DNA of 64,000 nt from Candidatus Eisenbergiella merdigallinarum (lineage in GTDB: Bacteria > Bacillota > Clostridia > Lachnospirales > Lachnospiraceae): contig DWXE01000022.1 of NCBI GenBank assembly GCA_019119355.1, positions 1 through 64,000 on the forward strand, read 5' to 3'. Below, one piece after another: positions 14,064 through 22,742 of this stretch (the first letter of the stretch is position 1; every line of letters starts with the position of its first letter). A model generated the notes under the pieces. That model made no database searches. It was given only the letters and a program-made list of their open reading frames with translations, and was not told where the DNA came from. The position numbers and the translations under genes were made by a program.

Positions 14064-15869
14064 ATGCGGAGCGCGATGGCGGAAGTCTGGAGGGAGCTGC
14101 AAAAAAAGATGCCGGCAGAACAGGCTTTTTTCCTGTCGCTGCTGTTGGCTTTCTGTCAGTATTACGGGGAAGCTGCGAGGGGCGGAAACCGGCGGATTGA
14201 AGGGGGCGATCCCGGGGAGTGGAACGTTTCCAGGGAGTGGGTCGAAGGAGCGCTGCGGGACGTACAGGGTTATGATCTGCGCGTGGCCCTCTTCCGGCTG
14301 TGCGACGCTGTGGACTGGGCGGGGCTGGAGGAAGCGCAGCTTCGCCGTCCGGCCCGGGATCTGATGCGCGTTCTGGAGCGGGCGCGCCGGGACGGCAGAC
14401 GGGCGGAAGAAGTCTTCGACGATATTTTCGGGCTGCAGGAGGGAGACGGGCTCTGGCTTTCCACCCCTGCCTGCGTCAGGGAGCTGATCGCCGATCTGCT
14501 GGGGACGAAACGGACGGGCGCCGTGGCAGACTTCTGCTGCGGCGGGGCTTCGCTGGGGCTGGCGCTGTGGAAACGGCTGAAAACCCGGAATCGGGAGATG
14601 CGGTTTCACGGGGAAGAGGAGAACCGTCTGATCTGCGATATCGCCAGGATCAACCTGTACGTCCACGGGGGCGGGGCTGGGGAGATCGCGCAGCGGGACG
14701 TGCTGGAGATACCCGGACCGTCGGAGCGCGGGGGTTACGATCTGATCCTTCTGGACGTTCCGAAAGGGAGGAACGCGACGGAGCTCTGCGATCACAGGGA
14801 TCCGCGCCTTCTGTGGTTCGACCGGAAGAACATTTATGCGGACTGGCTCTTCATTCTGGATGCCCTGTACCGGCTCGGCCCGTCGGGAACCGCGGCGGTT
14901 CTGGTGACGCCGGGCGCGCTGATCAGGTCCAACGAAGAGCTGCTGAGAAAGCAGGTGATCGAAAACGGCTGGCTGGAGGCGGTGATTACGCTGCCGTTTC
15001 ATCTGTATCCGAAGCATTATACCGGGACGGAACTGCTGATTTTGAATAAGGCGAAGCGGCAGAAAGACCGGACGATTTTTATCGACATCAGCAGGGAGTA
15101 TGAGCAGGACGGGACGAACTGCTGCCGGATTACGGAAAGGGGAAGAAGGCTCGCCTGCAGGAGTTTTTTGCGGGGAGAGGAAATCCGGGGCGTCAGCGCG
15201 GTCTGCAGCGCGGAAGAGCTGCGAAAGAACCGCTATTCCTTCAAGCCCCTTCAATATATCCGCCAGGAGGAGGAGTGGGAGTTCGATTCGGATCTCGTTT
15301 TGAAGGATGTGGCGCAGGTCGTGAGGGGAGCCCAGGTGGCCAGGCGGTCGGACGTGGCGGAGGACGGGGACGCGTATTTTCTCAACATCAGGGATATCCG
15401 CGGCCAGAGGATCAGCCTGGAGTCCGCCGACCGCGTCGGCATCGACAGCCCCGTCTGCAAGGAAAAGTACCGGGTCCGGCAGGACGACATCCTGATCACT
15501 TCCAAAGGGACGGCGCTGAAGCTGGCGCTGGCGGAAGATCTGGGGGATAACGTTTACATCAGCGGCAATCTGACGATGATCCGGGTAGATCCGGAGAAAT
15601 ACGATCCCTATATCCTCTTCGAATACCTGAACTCCGGTCAGGGAAGGATCGCGCTGGAACGGATCCAGTCGGGGACGACGATCCGGATTCTGAGCAGCGC
15701 CAGCCTGGAAAGGCTGAAGATCCCCGCGTATGATTTGGAGCGGATGAAGTCCGTAGGAGCGCGGCTGAAGGAAAATCAGCTGGCTTTTTACCGGGAAGAG
15801 GAAGAGCGGAAATGGCGGTTTTGGGAGGAAAGGAAACGGCTTTTAAAAGGATTGGAGGGACTGGGATAA
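14064..15869 (+). CDS. N6 DNA methyltransferase-like protein fused to one specificity domain, motif IV lost
   Basis: The 601-aa protein follows the layout of type I modification subunits. A helical N-terminus is followed by VFDDIFGLQEGDGLWLSTP (near 117-135, where HsdM proteins have G-E-F-Y-T-P), motif I ADFCCGGASLGLAL (155-168) and YDLILLDVPKGRNA (225-238). In active enzymes the last place reads NPPF or NPPY; here it is DVPK. ITLPFHLYPKHYTGTELLILNK (308-329) matches the conserved block after motif IV. Residues about 409-560 form a single HsdS-like target-recognition domain (FLNIRDIRGQRI, QDDILITSKG, GNLTMIRV), followed by a coiled coil (565-600). It is therefore probably a DNA-binding but catalytically dead methyltransferase. 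The next gene, a TIR protein, starts at the base after its stop. There is no restriction subunit nearby. Confidence 0.75.
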   Translation: MRSAMAEVWRELQKKMPAEQAFFLSLLLAFCQYYGEAARGGNRRIEGGDPGEWNVSREWVEGALRDVQGYDLRVALFRLCDAVDWAGLEEAQLRRPARDLMRVLERARRDGRRAEEVFDDIFGLQEGDGLWLSTPACVRELIADLLGTKRTGAVADFCCGGASLGLALWKRLKTRNREMRFHGEEENRLICDIARINLYVHGGGAGEIAQRDVLEIPGPSERGGYDLILLDVPKGRNATELCDHRDPRLLWFDRKNIYADWLFILDALYRLGPSGTAAVLVTPGALIRSNEELLRKQVIENGWLEAVITLPFHLYPKHYTGTELLILNKAKRQKDRTIFIDISREYEQDGTNCCRITERGRRLACRSFLRGEEIRGVSAVCSAEELRKNRYSFKPLQYIRQEEEWEFDSDLVLKDVAQVVRGAQVARRSDVAEDGDAYFLNIRDIRGQRISLESADRVGIDSPVCKEKYRVRQDDILITSKGTALKLALAEDLGDNVYISGNLTMIRVDPEKYDPYILFEYLNSGQGRIALERIQSGTTIRILSSASLERLKIPAYDLERMKSVGARLKENQLAFYREEEERKWRFWEERKRLLKGLEGLG

Positions 15870-16640
15870 ATGGCGAAAGTGTTCATCAGCTACTGCAGCA
15901 AAAACAGGGAACTCGTGGAGGCGTTCATGGAATTTCTGCAGCTGGGCATGGGGGTGCACCGCAGCGACATTTTCTGCACGGTATATTCGGAAGCGCTGCC
16001 CACGGGCACGGACTTTATCGCAAAAATCAGGGAGCAGCTGCGGGAGTGCACGGCGGTGATTTCGCTGATCACGGAAGAGTATTTGAAAAGCCCCTTCTGC
16101 ATGGTGGAGATGGGGGCCGCCTGGGCCATGTGCGGCAGCTATTTCCCAATTTTGACGGTTCCCTTCGAAAAGCTGAAAAATACCCCGCTACAGAATATGC
16201 AGATGCGCAGGCTCTCCAGCGTGGAAGACCTAAGCGCGATTTACGACGAGCTCCATACCTGCGGCGTCCTGACGGATTACCAGACAGCCCGCTTCTACAA
16301 AAAGGTGGCGGAGTTCGTGCAACTGGTCGAAAAGCTGAGCGGGGCGGACTTTTTGATCCCAAAGGACGGGGAAGGCTATTATGAAGCGGTCATCGAGAGC
16401 GTCCGCCCGCTGCGGGACAGGCATTATCGATGCTACAGGATCCGGGGACAGATCGCGGATCCGCCGGACGGGGAGACGGCCAACAGCGACTGGCTGTTTT
16501 ACTGGGAAAATGTTTTTCCGGATCTGCAGGCGGGGGACAGGGTGCGTTTCAAAACCACCCGGTCAAAGGTGAATGTTTTCCCGGATCTGGGAAAGGCGAG
16601 AAACCTGTATCCCGACGATTTGAAAAAGCTGGAGGATTGA
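15870..16640 (+). CDS. TIR-domain protein, putative NADase effector
   Basis: The 256-aa protein begins with a TIR domain (residues 1 to about 140): KVFISYCSKNRELVEAF as the first strand and BB-loop region, SDIFCTVYSEALPTGTDF, and SPFCMVEMGAAWAM. In the last, Glu80 sits where catalytic NADase TIR domains have their Glu (S-x-x-C-x-x-E). The C-terminal ~100 residues (HYRCYRIRGQIADPP, DWLFYWENVFPDLQAGDRVRF) look beta-rich, perhaps an OB-like fold, and have no name I know. TIR domains of bacterial defence systems break down NAD+ or make signal nucleotides. It is translationally coupled to the methyltransferase-like gene, so the two most likely act together. Confidence 0.75.
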   Translation: MAKVFISYCSKNRELVEAFMEFLQLGMGVHRSDIFCTVYSEALPTGTDFIAKIREQLRECTAVISLITEEYLKSPFCMVEMGAAWAMCGSYFPILTVPFEKLKNTPLQNMQMRRLSSVEDLSAIYDELHTCGVLTDYQTARFYKKVAEFVQLVEKLSGADFLIPKDGEGYYEAVIESVRPLRDRHYRCYRIRGQIADPPDGETANSDWLFYWENVFPDLQAGDRVRFKTTRSKVNVFPDLGKARNLYPDDLKKLED

Positions 16641-16741
16641 CGGCTCCCGCACGAAATAAAATGTTCGCTGTCGAACATTTTTGATGCGCATATACGTCCG
16701 GGCTTGAAATCCATTTGAAATCCGGAGGAGGAAAACGAAAC

Positions 16742-17488
16742 ATGGAACAGAGAAACGAAATCATTCAGAGCCTGTATGACAGGAAATCCGTCCGCGTCTT
16801 TGAGGACAGAGGGATCGGCCGGGAGGCGAAGCGGGAGATTTTGAGCGCCGCCATGCAGGCGCCCACGGCGGGAAATCAGCAGCTGTATACGATTCTGGAT
16901 ATCACGGACGGGGAGCTGAAACGGAGGCTGTCGGAAACCTGCGACGACCAGCCGTTTATCGCGAAGGCGCCCATGGTCCTGATCTTCTGCGCGGACGTGC
17001 AGAAGTGGTACGACGCGTTCGAAGAGGGCGGGGCGAATCCGCGCAGGCCGGGGCCGGGGGACCTTCTGCTGGCCGTATCGGACGCCTGCATCGCCGCCCA
17101 GAACGCCGTGACCGCGGCCTGGAGCCTGGGAATCGGCTCCTGCTACATCGGGGATATCATGGAGCGCTGCGAGGAACACAGAGAACTTCTGAACCTCCCG
17201 CCCTACGTCTTCCCGGCGGCCATGCTGGTGTTCGGCTATCCTGCCCGGCAGCAGAGGGAGAGGGAAAAGCCGCAGCGCTGCCGGCTGGAGGATATCGTAC
17301 AGGAGAACCGCTATGAGAGGAAGGACGGCGCGCAGCTGAGGTCCATGTTCGAAAAGGAATGGAAAAACGCGGGCTTCGAACAGTGGTGCGGGCGATTTTG
17401 CGAAAGGAAATACAACTCGGATTTTTCCCGGGAAATGAGCCGTTCGGTCGGGGTCTATCTCGGAGAATTTTTCGGCGAAACTCCTTGA
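16742..17488 (+). CDS. nitroreductase family protein
   Basis: A 248-aa FMN-dependent oxidoreductase of the nitroreductase superfamily. Residues 9-16 (LYDRKSVR) are the FMN-binding R-x-S-x-R-like motif; QAPTAGNQQLYTILDI and GIGSCYIGDI are the other FMN contacts. The length and the C-terminal extension resemble NfsA/FRP-type enzymes that reduce nitro compounds or flavins with NAD(P)H. GGAGGAGG is the ribosome site; the start at 16742 is chosen over 16715 accordingly. It precedes a MarR-controlled exporter, and such pairs often act in drug or redox stress. Confidence 0.8.
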   Translation: MEQRNEIIQSLYDRKSVRVFEDRGIGREAKREILSAAMQAPTAGNQQLYTILDITDGELKRRLSETCDDQPFIAKAPMVLIFCADVQKWYDAFEEGGANPRRPGPGDLLLAVSDACIAAQNAVTAAWSLGIGSCYIGDIMERCEEHRELLNLPPYVFPAAMLVFGYPARQQREREKPQRCRLEDIVQENRYERKDGAQLRSMFEKEWKNAGFEQWCGRFCERKYNSDFSREMSRSVGVYLGEFFGETP

Positions 17489-17530
17489 CAAACGGGAACG
17501 GCAGCGTTAGGATATAGTTCGCATCCTAAC
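17485..17530 (+). promoter_or_regulatory. sigma-A promoter with MarR operator
   Basis: TTGACA (17485-17490) and TAGGAT (17508-17513) are 17 bp apart. The -10 box is the left arm of a perfect palindrome, GTTAGGAT (17506-17513) with ATCCTAAC (17523-17530). Binding of the MarR product here would block polymerase. The -35 box overlaps the end of the nitroreductase gene. Confidence 0.8.
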
Positions 17531-17557
17531 AATTGTGCGGGGGAATCGGAGGAGCAA

Positions 17558-18001
17558 ATGAAGCGCGACTGCGGAGCATGGATCATCATGTTGTCACACA
17601 AAGTGAAGAAGCGTCTCAACGAGATGACTTCTGATTTCGGGATCACCGGAGTGCAGAGCAGGATTCTGGGCTACATTCTGGAGCGCTGTCAGGAAGGGCC
17701 CGTTTATCAGAAGGATCTGGAGGACGTTTTCGGGCTGAGCCGTTCCACCGCCACGGGGATTTTGCAGCTGCTGGAAAAGAACGGCCTGCTCACCCGGGAG
17801 AGCGTCTCCTGGGACGCCAGGCTCAAGAGCCTCGTGCCCACGGAAAAGGCCGCGCAGGTGGATGCGGCCATGAAGAAGGCGATTCAGGACATGGAGGCGG
17901 AGATGATCGAAGGGGTTTCCCCGGGGCAGCAGCAGGTATTTCTGGAGGTCGCAGCGAAGATTTCCGAGAACCTGGACCGCGGCAGCGCCCTTCGGGGATG
18001 A
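17558..18001 (+). CDS. MarR-family transcriptional regulator
   Basis: A 147-aa winged-helix repressor: VKKRLNEMTSDFGITGVQSRILGYI, QKDLEDVFGLSRSTATGILQLLEKNGLL (recognition helix) and the wing RESVSWDARLKSLVPTEKA. It is the first gene of a three-gene operon with two ABC exporter half-subunits, a common Firmicutes arrangement in which the MarR protein senses a drug and derepresses the pump. The operator is at 17506-17530, inside its own promoter. Confidence 0.85.
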   Translation: MKRDCGAWIIMLSHKVKKRLNEMTSDFGITGVQSRILGYILERCQEGPVYQKDLEDVFGLSRSTATGILQLLEKNGLLTRESVSWDARLKSLVPTEKAAQVDAAMKKAIQDMEAEMIEGVSPGQQQVFLEVAAKISENLDRGSALRG

Positions 18002-18096
18002 AGGATATCCCGCCGGGACCGGCCCGAAATTGTTGGGAGAATACAGAAGAAAGAAATGGTCTTTTACAGGAAGACCGGAAAGGGAGGAATTTACCG

Positions 18097-19842
18097 ATGC
18101 TGAGAGTTTTGGCCGGAAGTATCCGCGAATACAAAAAGCCGTCTCTGCTGGCCCCCATCCTGGTGACGGGGGAAGTGGTGCTGGAATGTATCATTCCGTT
18201 TCTGACGGCGAATCTGGTCAATGAAATCAAGGGCGGCTGCGAGCTGAGCGAGATCGCGAAATACGGCCTGATCCTCGTGGTGATGGCGGCTCTGTCTCTG
18301 ATCTTCGGCGCGCTGGCAGGATCCGCCTGCGCGACGGCCAGCTGCGGGTTCGCGCGGAACCTGAGGAAGGATATGTTCTATAAAATTCAGGAATACTCCT
18401 TCGAAAACATAGACAAATTTTCGGTTTCCAGCCTGGTGACCCGTCTGACGACGGACGTGACCAACGTGCAGAATGCCTACATGATGATCGTCAGGACCGC
18501 CATCCGCTGTCCGCTGATGCTGATCTTTTCCTTCGTTATGGCGTTCGTCATGGGCGGACGGGTGGCCCTGATCTTTCTGGTGGTCATCCCGATTCTGGGA
18601 ATCGGCCTGATCTTCGTGATCCGCAGGACCATGCCGCTGTTCAGGCGCGTGTTCAAAAAATACGACGCCTTAAACAGCTCCATCCAGGAGAATATCAGGG
18701 GCATGCGCGTGGTGAAATCCTACGTGCGCGAGGATTTTGAAAAACAGAAGTTCGGCCGGGCGGCCGAAGACGTGAAGAAGGACTTCACCACGGCGGAGCG
18801 CATTCTGGCGTTTAACAACCCCCTGATGCAGTTCTGCCTGTACGTGGTCATGATTTTCGTCATGTCCTTCGGATCCTATACGGTGATCACCTCCAGAGGG
18901 CTCGATCTGGATGTGGGGCAGATGTCCTCCATGCTGACATACAGCTTCCAGATCCTCTCCAGCCTGATGATGCTCTCCATGGTTTTCGTCATGATCACCA
19001 TGGCCAGCGAATCCGCGCAGCGTATCGCGGAAGTGCTGACGGAGAAGAGCACGCTGGCGGATCCTGAGAATCCGGTGACGGAGGTGAAGGACGGCTCCAT
19101 CGATTTCGAAAACGTGAGCTTTAAGTATTCCAAAGACGCGGAACGGATGGCGCTTTCCGACATCGACCTGCACATCCGCTCCGGCGAGACCATCGGCGTC
19201 ATCGGCGGAACGGGATCGTCCAAATCCACGCTGATCCAGCTGATTTCCAGGCTTTACGACGCCACGGAAGGGACCGTCAAAGTGGGCGGCCTGGACGTCA
19301 GAAGCTACGATCTGGAAGCGCTGCGGAATCAGGTGTCCGTGGTCCTTCAGAAAAACGTCCTGTTCTCCGGCACCATCAGGGAAAACCTTCGCTGGGGCAA
19401 TCAGAACGCCACGGACGAGGAGATGGTGGAAGCGTGCCGACTGGCCCAGGCGGATGAATTCATCAGCCAGTTCCCCGCCGGCTACGATACCTATATCGAG
19501 CAGGGAGGGACCAACGTGTCCGGCGGTCAGAAGCAGAGGCTGTGCATCGCCAGGGCTCTTCTGAAAAAGCCGAAAATCCTCATCCTGGACGACTCCACCA
19601 GCGCGGTGGATACCAGGACGGACGCCCTGATCCGTCAGGCGTTCCGGCAGTTCATTCCGGAGACCACCAAGATCATCATCGCCCAGCGTACCGCTTCCGT
19701 AGAGGATGCGGACCGGATCGTCGTGATGGACGGCGGCCGGATCGATGCGGTGGGGACCCATGAAGAACTGCTGGCGGGCAACGAAATTTACCGCGAGGTA
19801 TATACTTCTCAGAATAAGGGAGGTGACAGCGATGGCGAATAA
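18097..19842 (+). CDS. ABC exporter half-transporter, degenerate site subunit
   Basis: A 581-aa type IV ABC exporter subunit: six membrane helices in the first ~330 residues, then a nucleotide-binding domain. Walker A is GGTGSSKST (S replaces the usual G before K), the signature is NVSGGQKQR and Walker B is ILILDDSTSAVD. The catalytic Glu after Walker B is Asp, as in the degenerate half of heterodimeric pumps (BmrC/LmrC/EfrA type). The start at 18097 follows AGGGAGGA. It overlaps the partner gene by 11 bp. Probably exports drugs or lipids as a heterodimer. Confidence 0.85.
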   Translation: MLRVLAGSIREYKKPSLLAPILVTGEVVLECIIPFLTANLVNEIKGGCELSEIAKYGLILVVMAALSLIFGALAGSACATASCGFARNLRKDMFYKIQEYSFENIDKFSVSSLVTRLTTDVTNVQNAYMMIVRTAIRCPLMLIFSFVMAFVMGGRVALIFLVVIPILGIGLIFVIRRTMPLFRRVFKKYDALNSSIQENIRGMRVVKSYVREDFEKQKFGRAAEDVKKDFTTAERILAFNNPLMQFCLYVVMIFVMSFGSYTVITSRGLDLDVGQMSSMLTYSFQILSSLMMLSMVFVMITMASESAQRIAEVLTEKSTLADPENPVTEVKDGSIDFENVSFKYSKDAERMALSDIDLHIRSGETIGVIGGTGSSKSTLIQLISRLYDATEGTVKVGGLDVRSYDLEALRNQVSVVLQKNVLFSGTIRENLRWGNQNATDEEMVEACRLAQADEFISQFPAGYDTYIEQGGTNVSGGQKQRLCIARALLKKPKILILDDSTSAVDTRTDALIRQAFRQFIPETTKIIIAQRTASVEDADRIVVMDGGRIDAVGTHEELLAGNEIYREVYTSQNKGGDSDGE

Positions 19843-21739
19843 GAGAGAACCCGCTCCGAAAATGTCGAAGGGAGTGCTGCTCCGTCTGATTAAGACGCTG
19901 TTCGGGTTTTATCCGGTGCTCCTGCCCGTAGTCATTGTTTGTATTCTGTGCAGCGCCGTGGTGGGCGCCCTGCCGTCCGCTTTCATGCAGAACGTGATCG
20001 CGGCGGTGGAAGAGAGCTGGCAGAGCGGGGACTGGTCCTCCGTGTCCGGCCGCATCATGCAGCTGGTGGTCACGCTGGTCGTCCTGTACGTGCTGAGCCT
20101 GATCGCCGGAATTTTGTGGACGCAGCTGATGGCGGTGATCACCCAGGGCTGTCTGGCCAAGATGCGGGAAAAGATGTTCAACGGCATGCAGGATCTGCCC
20201 ATTAAGTATTTCGATACGCACAATCACGGCGACGTGATGAGCTATTATACCAACGATATCGATACCCTGCGGCAGATGATTTCCCAGAGCTTTCCGCAGC
20301 TTCTGATTTCCGGAGTGACGGTCTGCACGGTCTTTTTCATCATGGTGTATTACAGCCTGTGGCTGACGCTTCTGGTGGTCTTCGGCGTGATCTTCATGGT
20401 CATCGTGACCAAAAAGGTGGGAGGCGGCGCATCGAAATATTTCGTCCGCCAGCAGATCGCCCTGGGCAAGACCGAAGGGTTTGTGGAAGAGATGATGAAC
20501 GGCCAGAAGGTGGTCAAGGTTTTCTGCCACGAGAGGGAAGCGGAAGCGGACTTCGACAGGATCAACGACGCTCTGTTCGAGGATTCCAGGCAGGCGAACC
20601 GCTACGCCAACATGCTCATGCCGATCCTGAACAACATCGGCAACGTGCTGTATGTGATCGTCGCTCTGGTGAGCGGCCTCCTTCTGCTGAGCGGCGCGCC
20701 CAACGTCAGCATTTCCGGGCTGTCCTTCAGCATCAGCATCATCGTGCCGTTTTTGAATATGACCAAGCAGTTTTCCGGCAACATCAGCCAGGTATCCATG
20801 CAGCTGAATTCCGTGATCATGGGTCTGGCGGGCGCGCAGAGGCTCTTCGCGCTGATCGATGAGAAGCCGGAGACGGACGACGGATACGTGACCCTGGTAA
20901 ACGTGCGGGAATCCCTGGACGGGAAGCTGGAGGAGTGCGATCAGCGCACCAACGTGTGGGCGTGGAAGCATCCCCACGGCGACGGCACCGTCACCTATAC
21001 GAAGCTGGCCGGCGACGTCCGCCTTTTCGACGTGGACTTCGCCTATGAGGAAGGCAAGACCGTGCTGCACGACGTCACCCTGTATGCGAAGCCGGGCCAG
21101 AAAGTGGCCTTCGTGGGGTCTACCGGCGCGGGAAAGACCACCATCACCAATCTGATCAACCGTTTTTACGATATCGCCGACGGGAAGATCCGTTACGACG
21201 GCATCAATATCAATAAGATCAAAAAGGCGGATCTGCGCCGAAGCCTGGGCGTTGTGCTGCAGGAGACGAACCTGTTTACCGGAACGGTCATGGACAACAT
21301 CCGCTACGGCCGGCTGGACGCCACCGACGGGGAGTGTATGGCTGCGGCGAAGCTGGCGGGCGCCCATGATTTCATCACCCGGCTGCCTCAGGGCTATGAT
21401 ACGCCGCTGGCCGGGAACGGGGCCAACCTTTCCCAGGGGCAGAGGCAGCTTTTGGCCATCGCCAGGGCGGCCGTGGCGGATCCTCCGGTCATGATCATGG
21501 ACGAGGCCACCAGCTCCATCGATACCAGGACGGAAGCCATCGTACAGAGAGGCATGGACGCGCTGATGATGGGGCGCACCGTATTCGTGATCGCTCACCG
21601 TCTGAGCACGGTCAAGAACGCGGACGCCATCATGGTGCTGGATCACGGACGCATCATCGAGCGAGGGACCCACGACGAGCTGTTGAAGCTGAAGGGAACT
21701 TACTATCAGCTCTATACGGGCGCGCTGGAACTGGATTGA
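19832..21739 (+). CDS. ABC exporter half-transporter, consensus subunit
   Basis: The 635-aa partner subunit, with an N-terminal cytoplasmic extension (KREPAPKMSKGVLLRLIKTL), six membrane helices and a nucleotide-binding domain. Walker A is GSTGAGKTT, the signature is NLSQGQRQL and Walker B is VMIMDEATSSID with the catalytic Glu present. Between the membrane and ATPase domains is an insert with DQRTNVWAWKHPHGDGTVTY, typical of BmrD/LmrD-like subunits. The signature and Walker residues complement the degenerate partner, so one full ATP site is expected. GGGAGGTG is its ribosome site. Confidence 0.85.
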   Translation: MANKREPAPKMSKGVLLRLIKTLFGFYPVLLPVVIVCILCSAVVGALPSAFMQNVIAAVEESWQSGDWSSVSGRIMQLVVTLVVLYVLSLIAGILWTQLMAVITQGCLAKMREKMFNGMQDLPIKYFDTHNHGDVMSYYTNDIDTLRQMISQSFPQLLISGVTVCTVFFIMVYYSLWLTLLVVFGVIFMVIVTKKVGGGASKYFVRQQIALGKTEGFVEEMMNGQKVVKVFCHEREAEADFDRINDALFEDSRQANRYANMLMPILNNIGNVLYVIVALVSGLLLLSGAPNVSISGLSFSISIIVPFLNMTKQFSGNISQVSMQLNSVIMGLAGAQRLFALIDEKPETDDGYVTLVNVRESLDGKLEECDQRTNVWAWKHPHGDGTVTYTKLAGDVRLFDVDFAYEEGKTVLHDVTLYAKPGQKVAFVGSTGAGKTTITNLINRFYDIADGKIRYDGININKIKKADLRRSLGVVLQETNLFTGTVMDNIRYGRLDATDGECMAAAKLAGAHDFITRLPQGYDTPLAGNGANLSQGQRQLLAIARAAVADPPVMIMDEATSSIDTRTEAIVQRGMDALMMGRTVFVIAHRLSTVKNADAIMVLDHGRIIERGTHDELLKLKGTYYQLYTGALELD

Positions 21740-21764
21740 CGCTTTTGCGCAGCAGGACTGTTGA

Positions 21765-21819
21765 GGGCTCTGCCCCTGCGCCTGCCGGGAAACCGGCGGG
21801 AACGGGGCGGAGCCCGTTT
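21765..21819 (+). terminator. terminator of the MarR-exporter operon
   Basis: GGGCTCTGCCCC (21765-21776) pairs with GGGGCGGAGCCC (21804-21815), and inside GCCGG-GAAA-CCGGC forms a second stem (21784-21797). GTTTTAG follows. Confidence 0.65.
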
Positions 21820-21851
21820 TAGATGATTTCGCATGACGGGAGGAGAAAGGA

Positions 21852-22688
21852 TTGGAGAGGAAGGAGATCCGCGGGCCCTTCGGCTGGGAAAACTGCGACG
21901 AAAGGATAAAAGGCTTCATCGACGGGTTTCTGGAGCTGCTTCTCGACCGGCTGAAAGGCAGCCTGACGGGGCTCTATCTGCACGGTTCCCTGGCCATGGG
22001 CTGCTTTTATTATCCCAAAAGCGATCTGGATCTCATCGGCGTGGCATCCCGCAGGCTGTCCGAAGGGGAGGCGAAAGGGCTGAACCGTGAGATCGCCGCT
22101 TACGCGGGAAAGGCCCCCGGGGAGGGCGGTCTGGAATTTTCGCTGGTTCGCGGGGAGGCCGCTCTGCATCCAGCGGCGCAGCCGGAATATCTGGTGCATT
22201 ACAGCGGTTTCTGGCGGGAGCGGATTTTGCGGGACGAAGTGGATTACCGGGGGCCTCTCTTCGACGGGGATCTGCCCGCGCATTTCTGGACCGTCCGGCA
22301 GCGGGGCGTCCGCCTGTACGGGGCCCCTGTTGAAGAGGTTTTCGGGGAAGTGCGCTTTTCGGATCTGAAGGCGTCTCTGGAAGAGGATTTCCGGTGGATT
22401 CTGAACGGGAAACTGTTTTCCGATCCCTGCTACGGGATCCTGAACATCTGCCGGCTGCTGCAGCTCTTTTCCGGGGAGGAAACCGGGTGCCACAGCAAGG
22501 AGGAAGGGGGCCTCTGGGCCCTTTCGCATCTGCCAAAAGAGCATCGGGAGCCGGTGCGAAAAGCGCTGGAATGCTATCGGACGGGAAGCTGCGGCGCGGG
22601 CTGGGATCGGGCGGAGCTGGAGGGATTCGCCGCGTTTGCGGCCGGGCATCCCGCCCTTGCCTTTTTTCGGGCTGTATGCTACACTTAA
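21852..22688 (+). CDS. aminoglycoside nucleotidyltransferase-like protein (DUF4111 type)
   Basis: A 278-aa nucleotidyltransferase with LTGLYLHGSLAMGCFYYPKS followed by DLDLIGV (residues 38-64, the G-S and D-x-D catalytic set). Its helical C-terminal domain resembles AadA/ANT(3'')-type enzymes (DPCYGILNICRLLQLF, KEHREPVRKALECYRTG). It may adenylylate an aminoglycoside, but sequence reading alone cannot separate resistance from an unrelated role. The start is TTG at 21852 with GGAGAAAGGA ahead. It stands alone after the exporter terminator. An unusual GC-rich, Gly/Arg/Glu-rich composition matches the surrounding genome. Confidence 0.65.
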   Translation: MERKEIRGPFGWENCDERIKGFIDGFLELLLDRLKGSLTGLYLHGSLAMGCFYYPKSDLDLIGVASRRLSEGEAKGLNREIAAYAGKAPGEGGLEFSLVRGEAALHPAAQPEYLVHYSGFWRERILRDEVDYRGPLFDGDLPAHFWTVRQRGVRLYGAPVEEVFGEVRFSDLKASLEEDFRWILNGKLFSDPCYGILNICRLLQLFSGEETGCHSKEEGGLWALSHLPKEHREPVRKALECYRTGSCGAGWDRAELEGFAAFAAGHPALAFFRAVCYT

Positions 22689-22742
22689 ATCGTAAGTAGT
22701 AAGTAATAAGTGGCATGTAATGACGAAAGGGGAGGGTAAAGG

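Noticed and set aside
19676-21919. A 747-codon minus-strand frame
   Set aside because: It is antisense to the consensus ABC exporter subunit. Its composition is that of a reading-frame shadow.
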